From: Pseudomonas tensinigenes
Lineage (GTDB): Bacteria; Pseudomonadota; Gammaproteobacteria; Pseudomonadales; Pseudomonadaceae
Assembly: GCF_014268445.2 (NCBI RefSeq)
Contig: NZ_CP077089.1
Coordinates: 4,519,501 to 4,583,500 of the forward strand
Direction of reading: 5' to 3'
Length of the DNA: 64,000 nt
The notes under the pieces were generated by a model, which saw only the letters and a list, made by a program, of their open reading frames with translations, searched no databases and was not told the DNA's origin. The position numbers were made by a program, and so were the translations under genes. Positions 45,872 to 55,500 of the stretch are shown one piece after another (within the stretch, counting starts at the first letter, position 1; each line of letters starts with the position of its first letter).

Positions 45872-48800
45872 GGCTGGCTCCCTCAAGAAACTGGCTTTCG
45901 ACCAGCAGAACTGGAGGTTTCTCTTTAGCCAGTTGTGGATCAACTACTGAAAAATGCCCCTCTCCCCAAGGATCCAGATGAATTACACGGGTTCGCGATG
46001 CCCACTCACCTTTTTCATTCAATGCCTGAATGCAAACTGCCAATTCCAGCGTTTCTTTCGCGGGAGTGAACTCAGAACTGGGGTCCACTGGATACTGAAG
46101 ACAAAGCACCAGTCCTTCAGAACTGGATTTCACGATGCGCAGGCTGCTTAAAACCTCTTCGCTGATAACGTCCCGCTGCTCTCGCGGGGTTCCTCGACTG
46201 TGAAGGGGCATGGAAATACGATGTGCGCCGATACCTAAACGATGAGTCGGTTTACCACCAAAGGGAGGGAGAAGATCATTCAGCGTCAGTCCTGGCAGTA
46301 CCAAGTGTATATCGCTGGGTTTTGCCTTCAGCAGCAGGTTTTTCAGCCAGGAATCGTACAGGTTCGGACCAAGTTGCGCATAAGGTGCGTGTATCAGATA
46401 GGCTAGATAACTTTGATAGTCATCCAGGGAGTGATCACCACGCGTTTCGGTATCCCGACTCCAGGGTGTGAGTTTCAGCCAATTGTCATGAGCACTGAGG
46501 TTGTAGCGGTTAAACAGCCAAGAGCCGCTTAATTCAAGTACTGTAAACAATGCACCGGCCAGATTGAACCGGAAGAACACTGTAGAAAGGCGCGTGCCAG
46601 CGGCAGCCCACGCGACTGTTCGTGCAGTACTGTTTGGTGCGGAAATTACCGTGTAACTGGCATATAAAGTCCGTCCCAGACCATATGCATTGACTGTCGT
46701 CATTCCCCCCGCCCCCAATGCAGCCAACGCGGCGGCACCTTGAGCCGATTGATTACCGCTACGAATAGCCTGCTGCCAATTCTCAATTTGCTTTTTAAGA
46801 TTGATTGCAGATGACACTAGGCCAAGGCCATAGGTAAACATGCCTAATCCAGTATGCAATTTCCCCATCTGCACATGCACGTGCTCTAAGGCTTGAGGTT
46901 GAAGCGCAGCTATTAGCGCTTTACCACGAGCCTTCATCGCCGTATCCGCAAGGCTTTGCGCAGCACTAAACCCCGCTGCGCCCGTTACAACGACTGCATT
47001 CATGAATGGCTTCCACGTCCTCTCGTTGCTGGCCTGCCTGCGCACTTCACGGTACGCCCCCACCAAATTCACCACCTGCACCAAAAGCACCACCAATCCC
47101 ATCCCCTCCGTCTTCACCAAGCTCCCCGGCGACACCCCGCTCACCCCCAACCGAATATTCCCCAGCAAACTCCTCAACTCCCCCTGCTGCGCTGGCGGAA
47201 ACACCACTGTCACCCCTGCGCGAGCCGGTGTCGCGCCGTACAGCCGCGCCGAGCGATCCGGCAGTTCTTCGATCGGGCTCAACGCCGCTGCCAAACGTCC
47301 TTCGAACAGCGTCAATTGCGCCCGAACCCGCACGATTTCTTCCTGCAATTCCACCGCCCGCGCCGTTTTATGGCCTTGACGGTTTTTGTTGTGGGTGAGC
47401 TGGTTGCGTTCGCGGTTGAGGGTTTTCAGGTATTCGCGTTCGCGCAGCACTTCCTTGATCGCGCCTTGCAGCGCGGATTGTTCGGCGGGGCTGGCGACGG
47501 TGAAGGTCACGCCGCTGGTTTTTGCCGCGTCGAAGAGGCGCAGGCGCAGTGCTTTGGGCAGGCGCTGGAACAGTTCATCCAGATCGGGGATTTTCTCGCC
47601 CGACAGGTCGAAGCCTTCCAGTACGCGGTTCAGGCCCAGGTTCAGTGCCGGGCTGTAGGTGTCCTGCACGGCTGCCGCGACGGTGCGGGAGTGCTCGGGC
47701 AGATCGTCGAGGGCTGGCAGTTGCGGTTGTTCGATCTTTTTGAGTTTAGCCAGCCAGTCCGGCAGGTTGTTGAACGTGGCCATACCGGCGTTGAACAGCG
47801 TTGAATACTGCCCGGCTTGCTGGGTTTGCAGGCGCAGGGGCAAGGTGTAGAACAACGTGCGGGTCAGCTCTGGATGTTGTTCGAGATAACCGAGCAATTG
47901 TTCGCTGGCGATGTCGCTGCGGCACAGGTCCTTGAGGCAGGCGTATTCGGTGCTGAGCGCTTGATGGAGTTGCGCCGCCACTTGCGCGTCGTAGTACCAC
48001 GCCGAACGATGGAAGCGTCCGGCGATCAGCAGTTGCGTACGATCGACGGTGATGCGTTCGAGCACGCGGTTCCAGCGGCCGAGGTCGTCGCGATGACGGT
48101 TGAGGACTTCGTCCATGGCCGGGCGGTCGATCAGGTCGTTGACCCCGCGTTTACCGCTGAGGAACGGGCCGTCGAGCACGTCGCGCATGCGTCGGTCCTG
48201 ATCCTTGCCGAGGTCGACCAGCGTGCTCAGGTGCCGCTCGACGAAATCGACCGGGGCGACTTCAGCAAAATACTCACGCGTATAAAAACGTCGATCCGCC
48301 TCGGCGGTGACGCGACCATGCGCGGTGAAATCCGGGGCGACGCCGTCAAACCGGTTCAGCGCCAGCGAATCGTCGAGGGCCTTTTCGCGAAGTTGCGAAA
48401 GCTCTGGCGTTGCCTCCGCAGAAGCGGGCTCAACCCTGCCGCCCTTGTTCAAATACTCAAGCAACGCCTTGCGGGTATTCTCCCGATCCGGCTCGGGCAG
48501 TTGCTCCAGTTCGGCATAAAAAGCCTTGGCCCGCGGATCGTCACTGGCCTTGGCCAGACTGTCGAAATCTGCGCTGCCGAGCTGGCTCAGGGACTCGATG
48601 TAACTGGCCAGCAGATAATCGCGCTCGTTGTTGCCGCTGTTGCTCCACTCTTCGACCCAGCCGACCACGGTGTCCTGATACTCGGCCAGATCACGCATCA
48701 CACCCAGGTCATCATTGACCAGCAGAAACAGCGTGTCGTCCTGATAAGGCCCGCGCACCCGACCGAGAAATTCACCGATGTGCGCCTCGCGAAAGCGCCG

Positions 48801-49451
48801 TGGCTGCTCCCACAAATAAGGCTCGCGCTCGTGCTCCGGCGAATCGCTGACCTGCACCGCCGGCATTCGCGTCGCATCGGTTTCGGCAATCAGTTCAGCA
48901 CCCGTCGCCACTTCCGCCAACCATTTCCGGGTCTGCTCGACGGTCAACAAGTGCTCGCCGCCAACCAGGCAATTGACCGGCCCCAGATCGACTGCCTGCA
49001 TGAAGTACTCGCGCTCTTCCGTGCTGTCCAGCACCTGCCGGCATTTAGCAGCACTCAGTTGCACCTCGGCAAAGGTCACGTAGAGCGTGCTCTTGCGCGA
49101 AAAGATCAACGCCGGACGCTCTTCGATGGCCGCGCGTTGATCTTCCGTGACGGTTTTACCTTGGTGCAGCAGCGCGGTGACGATGCCGTCGAGTACGCGA
49201 TATTCGTACAACTCGCCACCGAGGCTGTCGATGATGTACAGCCAACCATCGCGCAACCGGCGAATGCCCATTGGCCGCGCGGTCAGGGCATATGGCAACT
49301 TCAATTCGGCAACCGGGTCGTGAGGTCGTTCCACCAGGCCATAAGCCAAGGGCAACAGTTGCACATGGGTTTGCCGCAATGGGCAAGCGCCCGGAGAACC
49401 GATGGGGGTTTTGGACGCCGCGGCAGCAGCGAGGTTGGCGGGATGGTTCAT
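45861..49451 (-). CDS. VasX-type pore-forming T6SS effector
   Basis: 1196 residues with no signal peptide. The N-terminus holds CPLRQTHVQLLPLAYGLVE (23-41) and RRLRDGWLYIIDS, the hallmark of the VasX N-terminal region/MIX-type T6SS effectors. A long helical middle follows. Between about 785 and 975 lie several hydrophobic helices (such as GLVVLLVQVVNLVGAY, GMFTYGLGLVSSAIN and RFNLAGALFTVLELSGSW) that look colicin-like and could insert in the target's inner membrane. The C-terminal 150 residues are soluble. The start overlaps the DUF4123 gene (ATGA), so effector and chaperone are coupled; a DUF6708-like immunity gene follows. Pore formation is inferred from the family. Confidence 0.88.
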   Translation of the reverse strand: MNHPANLAAAAASKTPIGSPGACPLRQTHVQLLPLAYGLVERPHDPVAELKLPYALTARPMGIRRLRDGWLYIIDSLGGELYEYRVLDGIVTALLHQGKTVTEDQRAAIEERPALIFSRKSTLYVTFAEVQLSAAKCRQVLDSTEEREYFMQAVDLGPVNCLVGGEHLLTVEQTRKWLAEVATGAELIAETDATRMPAVQVSDSPEHEREPYLWEQPRRFREAHIGEFLGRVRGPYQDDTLFLLVNDDLGVMRDLAEYQDTVVGWVEEWSNSGNNERDYLLASYIESLSQLGSADFDSLAKASDDPRAKAFYAELEQLPEPDRENTRKALLEYLNKGGRVEPASAEATPELSQLREKALDDSLALNRFDGVAPDFTAHGRVTAEADRRFYTREYFAEVAPVDFVERHLSTLVDLGKDQDRRMRDVLDGPFLSGKRGVNDLIDRPAMDEVLNRHRDDLGRWNRVLERITVDRTQLLIAGRFHRSAWYYDAQVAAQLHQALSTEYACLKDLCRSDIASEQLLGYLEQHPELTRTLFYTLPLRLQTQQAGQYSTLFNAGMATFNNLPDWLAKLKKIEQPQLPALDDLPEHSRTVAAAVQDTYSPALNLGLNRVLEGFDLSGEKIPDLDELFQRLPKALRLRLFDAAKTSGVTFTVASPAEQSALQGAIKEVLREREYLKTLNRERNQLTHNKNRQGHKTARAVELQEEIVRVRAQLTLFEGRLAAALSPIEELPDRSARLYGATPARAGVTVVFPPAQQGELRSLLGNIRLGVSGVSPGSLVKTEGMGLVVLLVQVVNLVGAYREVRRQASNERTWKPFMNAVVVTGAAGFSAAQSLADTAMKARGKALIAALQPQALEHVHVQMGKLHTGLGMFTYGLGLVSSAINLKKQIENWQQAIRSGNQSAQGAAALAALGAGGMTTVNAYGLGRTLYASYTVISAPNSTARTVAWAAAGTRLSTVFFRFNLAGALFTVLELSGSWLFNRYNLSAHDNWLKLTPWSRDTETRGDHSLDDYQSYLAYLIHAPYAQLGPNLYDSWLKNLLLKAKPSDIHLVLPGLTLNDLLPPFGGKPTHRLGIGAHRISMPLHSRGTPREQRDVISEEVLSSLRIVKSSSEGLVLCLQYPVDPSSEFTPAKETLELAVCIQALNEKGEWASRTRVIHLDPWGEGHFSVVDPQLAKEKPPVLLVESQFLEGASHAE

Positions 49452-50314
49452 GATCGACCTCGTTCAGCAGCCCACTGATGCGCCAGGGCCGCAGCCAGCG
49501 CGACGCGCTCGCCGGGTGATTGCAGCGAGGGCGTGTGGAGTAAGTGATGGATTTGCGGATGCTGTTCGAACTCGCTGCTGCCGAGCCAGAACACGACGTT
49601 GGCGTAATAAAACAACGCAGAGGGACCGCCGAGGCCGAGGGCAGATGCTTGAGTTTCCAACTGATCAAGTACGCCCCAGCGTTGTGCCAGGCTCTCGCCG
49701 CTATGGCGCTCAGAGAAGTAGCGGAGCAAATGCGCATCGAGCTCAAGCAGCGTTCGCCGCCGGTCAACCTGATCTAGCGCAATGTCCTGCTCAGGACTCA
49801 GGCGATAGGGCACGGTAAGCTCTGGATTTTGCGTCTGGTGGGGCCGCTGAAACCGCCATAGGTCATTGACGACGTCGGCTGTCACTACACAGGTCAAAGG
49901 TCCGAACAAAGACTGATCGGCACTGGCAAACAACGCCTGCGCCACCGCTGCATCGGCCATGCGCAAAAACGCCGATTGCCCGGCGGGCAACTCGACCGTG
50001 ATCAGTTTGCGCAGGTGTTCGGCGACGCCGTGCAGCGGCGCAGCACTGAACAACAACACGCCCCACTCCTCCTGCGCGCTGTGCAGATAGAACTGCGCCA
50101 AGGAATCGTCCGGTTGCTCGATCGCCACCAATAATGGCGAGACATCGCGCAACGCTGAAAACGGTGGTTGGTCGTAGAGGGCAAGCGTGCTGGCCGTCGG
50201 GTTGAGCTGTTTCAACCGCTGCGGCAGATCGCTGATCGTCGCACCGTCCAGCAACAAAAAGGCCTGCTGCTCGCCCCAAGGCAAACCCTCGGGAAAGGAA
50301 GTCAACACGCTCAT
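49448..50314 (-). CDS. DUF4123 T6SS effector chaperone (Tap-1/TEC family)
   Basis: 288 residues from ATG 50314 (MSVLTSFPEGLPWGEQQAFL); ATGA overlaps couple it to vgrG upstream and to the effector downstream. The N-terminal half carries the DUF4123 pattern (FLLLDGATI, ALYDQPPFSALRDVSPLLVA, WGVLLFSAAPL). The C-terminal half is helical and rich in Gln and His. DUF4123 adaptors hold a VgrG-linked cargo until loading on the spike, so the vgrG-DUF4123-effector order predicts that this VgrG carries the VasX-type toxin. No motif for enzymatic activity is seen. Confidence 0.88.
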   Translation of the reverse strand: MSVLTSFPEGLPWGEQQAFLLLDGATISDLPQRLKQLNPTASTLALYDQPPFSALRDVSPLLVAIEQPDDSLAQFYLHSAQEEWGVLLFSAAPLHGVAEHLRKLITVELPAGQSAFLRMADAAVAQALFASADQSLFGPLTCVVTADVVNDLWRFQRPHQTQNPELTVPYRLSPEQDIALDQVDRRRTLLELDAHLLRYFSERHSGESLAQRWGVLDQLETQASALGLGGPSALFYYANVVFWLGSSEFEQHPQIHHLLHTPSLQSPGERVALAAALAHQWAAERGRS

Positions 50315-52314
50315 GCTTGCGCAGCCTCGCAAATCTGGCAGCGCGCAGGGCGCTTCGAAACCAACGCCTGTCGCTGTTGAACCGGATCAAATGCGACCGT
50401 CAACAACGGCACTGCCCCCGGCACCAACGGTTCTGCCGCCAACCCGACCGCCGGCACACCGCCCTGAACAATCGGCACGCTGCTGAAAATCCCTTCCGGC
50501 CCCAGCGTCAGCCAATGCCCCCCGCACTGCAGCACCAGTTGCGTGCCGCCATCGATGACAACTTGCGCAGTGGCACCAAAATGCAGGTGCTGCGTAGCGC
50601 TGAGCCGCTGGCTGCTGACCCGGATATGGCGGTCGCCGTGTACCCACAGGTGATCGTCCTGCTTGAGTTCGGTCAGGCGATTGCCGTAGGTCATATGGTG
50701 TTCGTCGCTGCGCAGCTCCTGGCTGCTGATACCGCCAACGACCAGGGTGTGTTGATTGTCGACTTGCACGCGCTGGTCATTGAGCACCAGTTGCGCAAAG
50801 TCACGCTGGGCGCGGATGGCGATTTCTTCGGCGCCTTTGCGGTCTTCGATACGCAGTTCGTTGTAGCCACCGCCGCCAGGACTGCTCTGGCTGCGCCAAA
50901 TGCTGCGCGTGCGCTCGGCCGGCAGATCCAGCGGTACCGGCGTCACCGCGTTGGGCAAGCAACCCAGTACGAACGGCTTGTCCGGATCGCCCTCGGTGAA
51001 CCCGACCAGCACTTCCATGCCGACGCGTGGAGTCTGCACACTGCCGTATCGGTCATGGGCCCAGCTTGTGGCGACGCGTAGCCAGCAACTGGACTGTTCA
51101 TTGAACTGGCCTTCGCGGTCCCATAACAGCTGGATTTTTATTCGCCCGTAGCGGTCGTTGTAGATTTCTTCGCCGGGCGGACCGGTCACCACTGCATGCT
51201 GGTTGCCGGTCATGCGTGGTTTCGGATGCTCGAGTGCGGGTCGGAAAATCACCTCCCCCGGTGTTGCGACGAAGTGGTTGCGATACCCCTGCTTGAAGCC
51301 GTCGTCGGCAGCCGGGACGGTTAAAGACTCCTCCAGCAACTGCGGTTGTCGACCTAGATGTTCGACGCTGGTCAGCAACCATAAACCGTTGTAATCGGCG
51401 CGCGGGTGTTCACACATGTCGACGAAGCCGCCACTGCGCAGCAGGGTTTGTTCGCTGCGCCCGTGGCTCTGCCGGTAATCGGCACGATGGCGTTCAAGGG
51501 CTCGCTGGCTCAGGTGTTTGCCGCGATCACGGTGAGTGAACTGCCCGGGAAAAGCGTAATCCTCAAGCACTGGAAGCTGCGCTTCCTTGGCTTCGGCATC
51601 CAGTTGCACGTTGGGTTTTTCAAAGTGGTAATCACGGCGAATGACCTGCGTGGTGCGTGTTTCCAGGCGCACGTTGAAACGGTCGATCACTGCCGCGTCG
51701 GCAACCATGCCGCTGTCCTGTTTATAGGCCGTGGGCTGGGCTGGCGGGAGGAAAACGCTTTGATCGTCACCGAACACCAGCAGGTGCCCATCGCGGCGGT
51801 GCTGGAAATGAAAGTGAATGCCCTCTTCCTCGCACAAGCGCTGAATGAAGTGCAGGTCAGTCTCGGCGAACTGCACGCAATAGGTGCGAGGTTGATAGTC
51901 GGCACTGAGTTGGAAGCGCCAGGCATCCGCTTGCATGCCGTGGTCACTCAACACCCGGGCGACCATTTGCGGCACGCTCTGTTGCTGGAAGATTCGCTGG
52001 TTGTGTCGATGCGCCAGATAGGCCAGATGCGGCACCAGCGTGATCTGGTAGCGGGTCAGGCGTTTGCCCGAGTCGCCTTGGGCAACTCGATAAACCTGCC
52101 CATGCAGGCCGGCGCCGTCGGCACTGAAACAGAGGAAGGCGGGACGGTGCAGCAAGGATTCAAGATCAAGGTCGGGGCGCTCGCTGACCAGTTCCAGTTC
52201 GACCTCATAAGTTCGGTTGAGCGCCTCCTTCGCGCTGAATTCGTATACCTGGAGATCATGGGAAAAACCTTCGATATCGAGTCTGAACATCACGGACTTG
52301 CCAGCAGTCAGCAT
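50311..52314 (-). CDS. vgrG: VgrG spike protein of the VasX cluster
   Basis: 667 residues from ATG 52314; AGGGAA lies six bases upstream. An ATG two codons earlier touches that site and is less likely. The gp27-like N-terminus starts VMFRLDIEGFSHDLQVYEFS, with QRLCEEEGIHFHFQHRRDG near 180. The OB-fold region has EEIYNDRYGRIKIQLLWDRE and TPRVGMEVLVGFTEGDPDKP. A short DUF2345-like repeat region follows. It is about 290 residues shorter than the VgrG at 8645-11530, lacking the long C-terminal extension, in keeping with a different cargo that uses a chaperone. Confidence 0.94.
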   Translation of the reverse strand: MLTAGKSVMFRLDIEGFSHDLQVYEFSAKEALNRTYEVELELVSERPDLDLESLLHRPAFLCFSADGAGLHGQVYRVAQGDSGKRLTRYQITLVPHLAYLAHRHNQRIFQQQSVPQMVARVLSDHGMQADAWRFQLSADYQPRTYCVQFAETDLHFIQRLCEEEGIHFHFQHRRDGHLLVFGDDQSVFLPPAQPTAYKQDSGMVADAAVIDRFNVRLETRTTQVIRRDYHFEKPNVQLDAEAKEAQLPVLEDYAFPGQFTHRDRGKHLSQRALERHRADYRQSHGRSEQTLLRSGGFVDMCEHPRADYNGLWLLTSVEHLGRQPQLLEESLTVPAADDGFKQGYRNHFVATPGEVIFRPALEHPKPRMTGNQHAVVTGPPGEEIYNDRYGRIKIQLLWDREGQFNEQSSCWLRVATSWAHDRYGSVQTPRVGMEVLVGFTEGDPDKPFVLGCLPNAVTPVPLDLPAERTRSIWRSQSSPGGGGYNELRIEDRKGAEEIAIRAQRDFAQLVLNDQRVQVDNQHTLVVGGISSQELRSDEHHMTYGNRLTELKQDDHLWVHGDRHIRVSSQRLSATQHLHFGATAQVVIDGGTQLVLQCGGHWLTLGPEGIFSSVPIVQGGVPAVGLAAEPLVPGAVPLLTVAFDPVQQRQALVSKRPARCQICEAAQA

Positions 52315-52479
52315 CCACATTTCCCTGTGTCTGTTTAAGGCTCGGGACTGTGGGGGGCGACGGCTGAACTGGTGAAGTCAGATGATTCGATGTTTGACGT
52401 AGGTTCTTTCCGATTGGGGATAAATGGTCGACCTCAGGCCGGATTTCCTACAGACATGACCGCGACTTTTTGCCCGTGC

Positions 52480-52503
52480 AAAAAAAACCGCCCTTACGGG
52501 CGG
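52480..52503 (-). terminator. Rho-independent terminator of the autotransporter gene
   Basis: CCGCCC and GGGCGG form a stem around TTAC at 52488-52503. On the minus strand it is followed by eight T (52487-52480). It lies 22 bases after the stop of the autotransporter gene. Confidence 0.9.
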
Positions 52504-52525
52504 CTAAAAGTGCTTCGACCCTAAA

Positions 52526-55500
52526 TCAGAAGCCCAGGCTGAAGCTGATGGTCATCGCATGGTCGTTGCTGTCGTTCGACAGTTGCCCCGAGTAGCCGAC
52601 ACCGAGTTTGCCGGTCGGGCTGATCTGGAAGTCGACACCTGCTTCAACGATGGCGCTGTCCTTGGCGATCGGCACGCCCTGGGTGCTGAACGAAGCGCCG
52701 CCGTCGATGAAGGTCAGATCAGCATCAGGCTTGGTATCACCAAAGGCATGGCGCCAGCCAATGGCCGCGCGCGGAGTGAATTGCCCGCCGTTGGCCAGGG
52801 TGATGACTTTGCCGGCGCGCACACCGAGGGTCGAGAAGGTGATGTCTTGATCGGCATCGGCCTCCAGGCGCCCTACTCCGCCTTTTTCCTTGGCTTTGTC
52901 GGTGTCGTAGTTGACGTAGGCCAGACCGGCGAACGGTTCAAGGGCAATGCCGGCGGCATCGATGGCGTAACCGACTTCACCGAACACCTGGGCGCTGCGT
53001 GCGTCGTAGTTGGCTTTCAGACGGTCGTTGTAGCTGCCGACGCTGACGTTGCGTTTGGTCTCGATGTCGTGCCAGCTATAAGCCGCGCCGAGGCGCACCG
53101 CCAAGGCATCGAACTGCGAGTTGAGGTACGCCGCCAGGTGGTAGCTTTCGACGGTGGCATCCGAGCGACGATCATGGGCATCGAGGTCGCTGCGGGTGTA
53201 GCCGGCGGCCATGCCCACGCGCCACTGATCATCGAGTTGCTTGTCGGTGCCGAGCATGAAGCCGCTGAGGTTACGGTCGAGTTTCGCCGCGTTGCTGTCA
53301 CCATCAGACTCGCCCCACGCGCCGAGTGCACGGGCCCAGCCGACCATTTCGCCGTGGCAACCATTACTGCTCAGTTGGTTGTCACTTGGCGCCAGCGCAC
53401 GGCGTGGATCATCCGCCGCGCTGCATGACGGTTGGCGCATGCGATCGTTGACCGCGTCACGCACGTAGCGCGAATCCTCGAGGATGGCGCTGGCGGTGCT
53501 GGCGTGGATCTCACCCGACAGACTGTCGAAGGCATTACGCGCGCCGGCGACACTGAGGTTGACAATCTCGTTCTGCAACGCCGCACCCGCCGGGCCGTTG
53601 TTCGAGAGCGCGGTGGCGGTGCGGAACTGGTTGTCGGTGGCGGCGACATCGGCGAACGAATTGCCATTGCGGCTGACCACTAGGTTCACCGCGTTGGCGT
53701 CATACACCAGGGCGCTGTTGAGGAACGCGTATTGCGGCAGGTCCGCAGCGCTGAAGGTGCCGTTCACCCCACCTCCCGCCGTGATCAGCGAATACGTGGT
53801 GTTGCCGGTGAACGGTGCCAGGGAATTCACTTGCAGCCCGCCACCCAGCGTTGCCGTGCCGCCGACTGCCAGTGGCGTTGCGGTGGGTGCGCTGACCGTC
53901 AGCGCCAGCACACCGTCGGAGGCGTTGGTCAGGTTACCGGCGACGCTCAGGGTTCCGGCTTCGGACCCCGAAGCGACAACGCCATGGTTGACCACGGAAC
54001 CGACGCTGCCATTACCGCTCAGCCCTGCACCATTGGCCACGGTGACCTGACCGCCCAACGACGCCCGAGCCAAGGGTCTGCCGATTTGCAGCACACCTTG
54101 GTCGACCGATACGGTGCCGCTGAATGGGTTATCACCGGTCAACAGCAAGGTACCGGCGCCACGTTTGGCCATCGCCCCGAGACCGCTGAGGACCCCGTTG
54201 AACTGACCATTGGCGTTTTGTTGGAACACCAGCGAAGCGTTGTTGAGAATGTTGCCCTGCAGGCTGGTGGTATTACCGATCAACGTACCGCCGCTGACGG
54301 TGGTGCCACCGCTGTAGGTGTTGGCACCGCTCAATACCAGCGTGCCGGCATCAAGCTTTTCGATACCGCCCGTGCCCAGCAGCGGCGCGGAAATTTCCGC
54401 ACTTCCCCCGGCATTGACCCGCACCGGTGCAAGGCTGCCGTCGGCGCCATTGACCGGCGTCAACGTCCCGCCAGCCCCCGGAACCAGGCTGTAGCCGCCG
54501 GAGAGGAACTGCAGACCGGTGAAGTTCTGATTGCCCTGCACGGTCACAGTACCCGCCTGACCACCGAACACCGCGAACTGACCATTTGATGCCAGGGCCT
54601 GAGTACCGCTCGGATCGGTCCAGTTGGTGCCCGGCCCCCACACGCCGCTGCCACCACCGATGCTGCCTTCCGGATTGGTGGTGCCACCGTTCCAGAATTG
54701 CACCTCACCCGGCGTGCCTTGCACCAGCAGGTTGATCTGGTTGGCGATCGCGGTTTGCAGGGTCAGATTGGTCGCCGATACCGGCAGACTGCCATACACC
54801 AGACCGTTGTCGGTCAGGCTGCCGCCGTAGCTGAACAGTTGATACACCCCAGTGCCGAAGCCGCCGGCATTGCTGATGTTCAGCGTACCGTCGAGGGTCA
54901 GGTTGCCGGCAACATTGACTACGGTGGTCGAACTGGCCGCCGAGCCGAGGCTGAAGTCCAGATTGGTTCCCGACGACAGCGCCAGCGAACCGACTGACAA
55001 CGGCGTTGCTGTACCGCCACCGGCCAGCGTCGCACCACTGGCCAGTTGTACGGCGCCGCCGAGTTGGCCGCCACCGCCGATGCCCGCACCGCTGGCAACG
55101 TCGACATTGGCGCTGTTGAGCACGCCGTTGACGATCAGGTTGCCCGCCTGCACCGAGGTGTTGCCGGTGAAGGTGTTGTTGCCGGTCAGGAGCAATTGAC
55201 CGGTACCGGTTTTGTTCAGCGTACCGGCGCCGGTGAGATTGCCGGTGTAACTGCCATCGGCGTTTTGCTCGAAGGTCAGCGTCGCGTTGTTGACGATCGC
55301 CCCTTGCAGGCTGCTGGTGTCACCGCGCGTCGTGCCGCTGTTCAACGTGGTGCCACCGCTGTAGGTGTTGGCACCACTGAGGACGAGATCGCCGCTACCG
55401 TTTTTCAGCAGACTTCCGGTGCCGGTCACAGCACCGATCAGCGTGGTGTTCTGATTGCCGGCGAGGGTCAGTTGCGCGCCAAGGTTGACGGCGTTGGCCA

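Noticed and set aside
47817..49478. A 553-codon plus-strand frame opposite the VasX effector
   Set aside because: The minus-strand gene has family motifs, overlaps with neighbours and a start. The plus frame has none of these.
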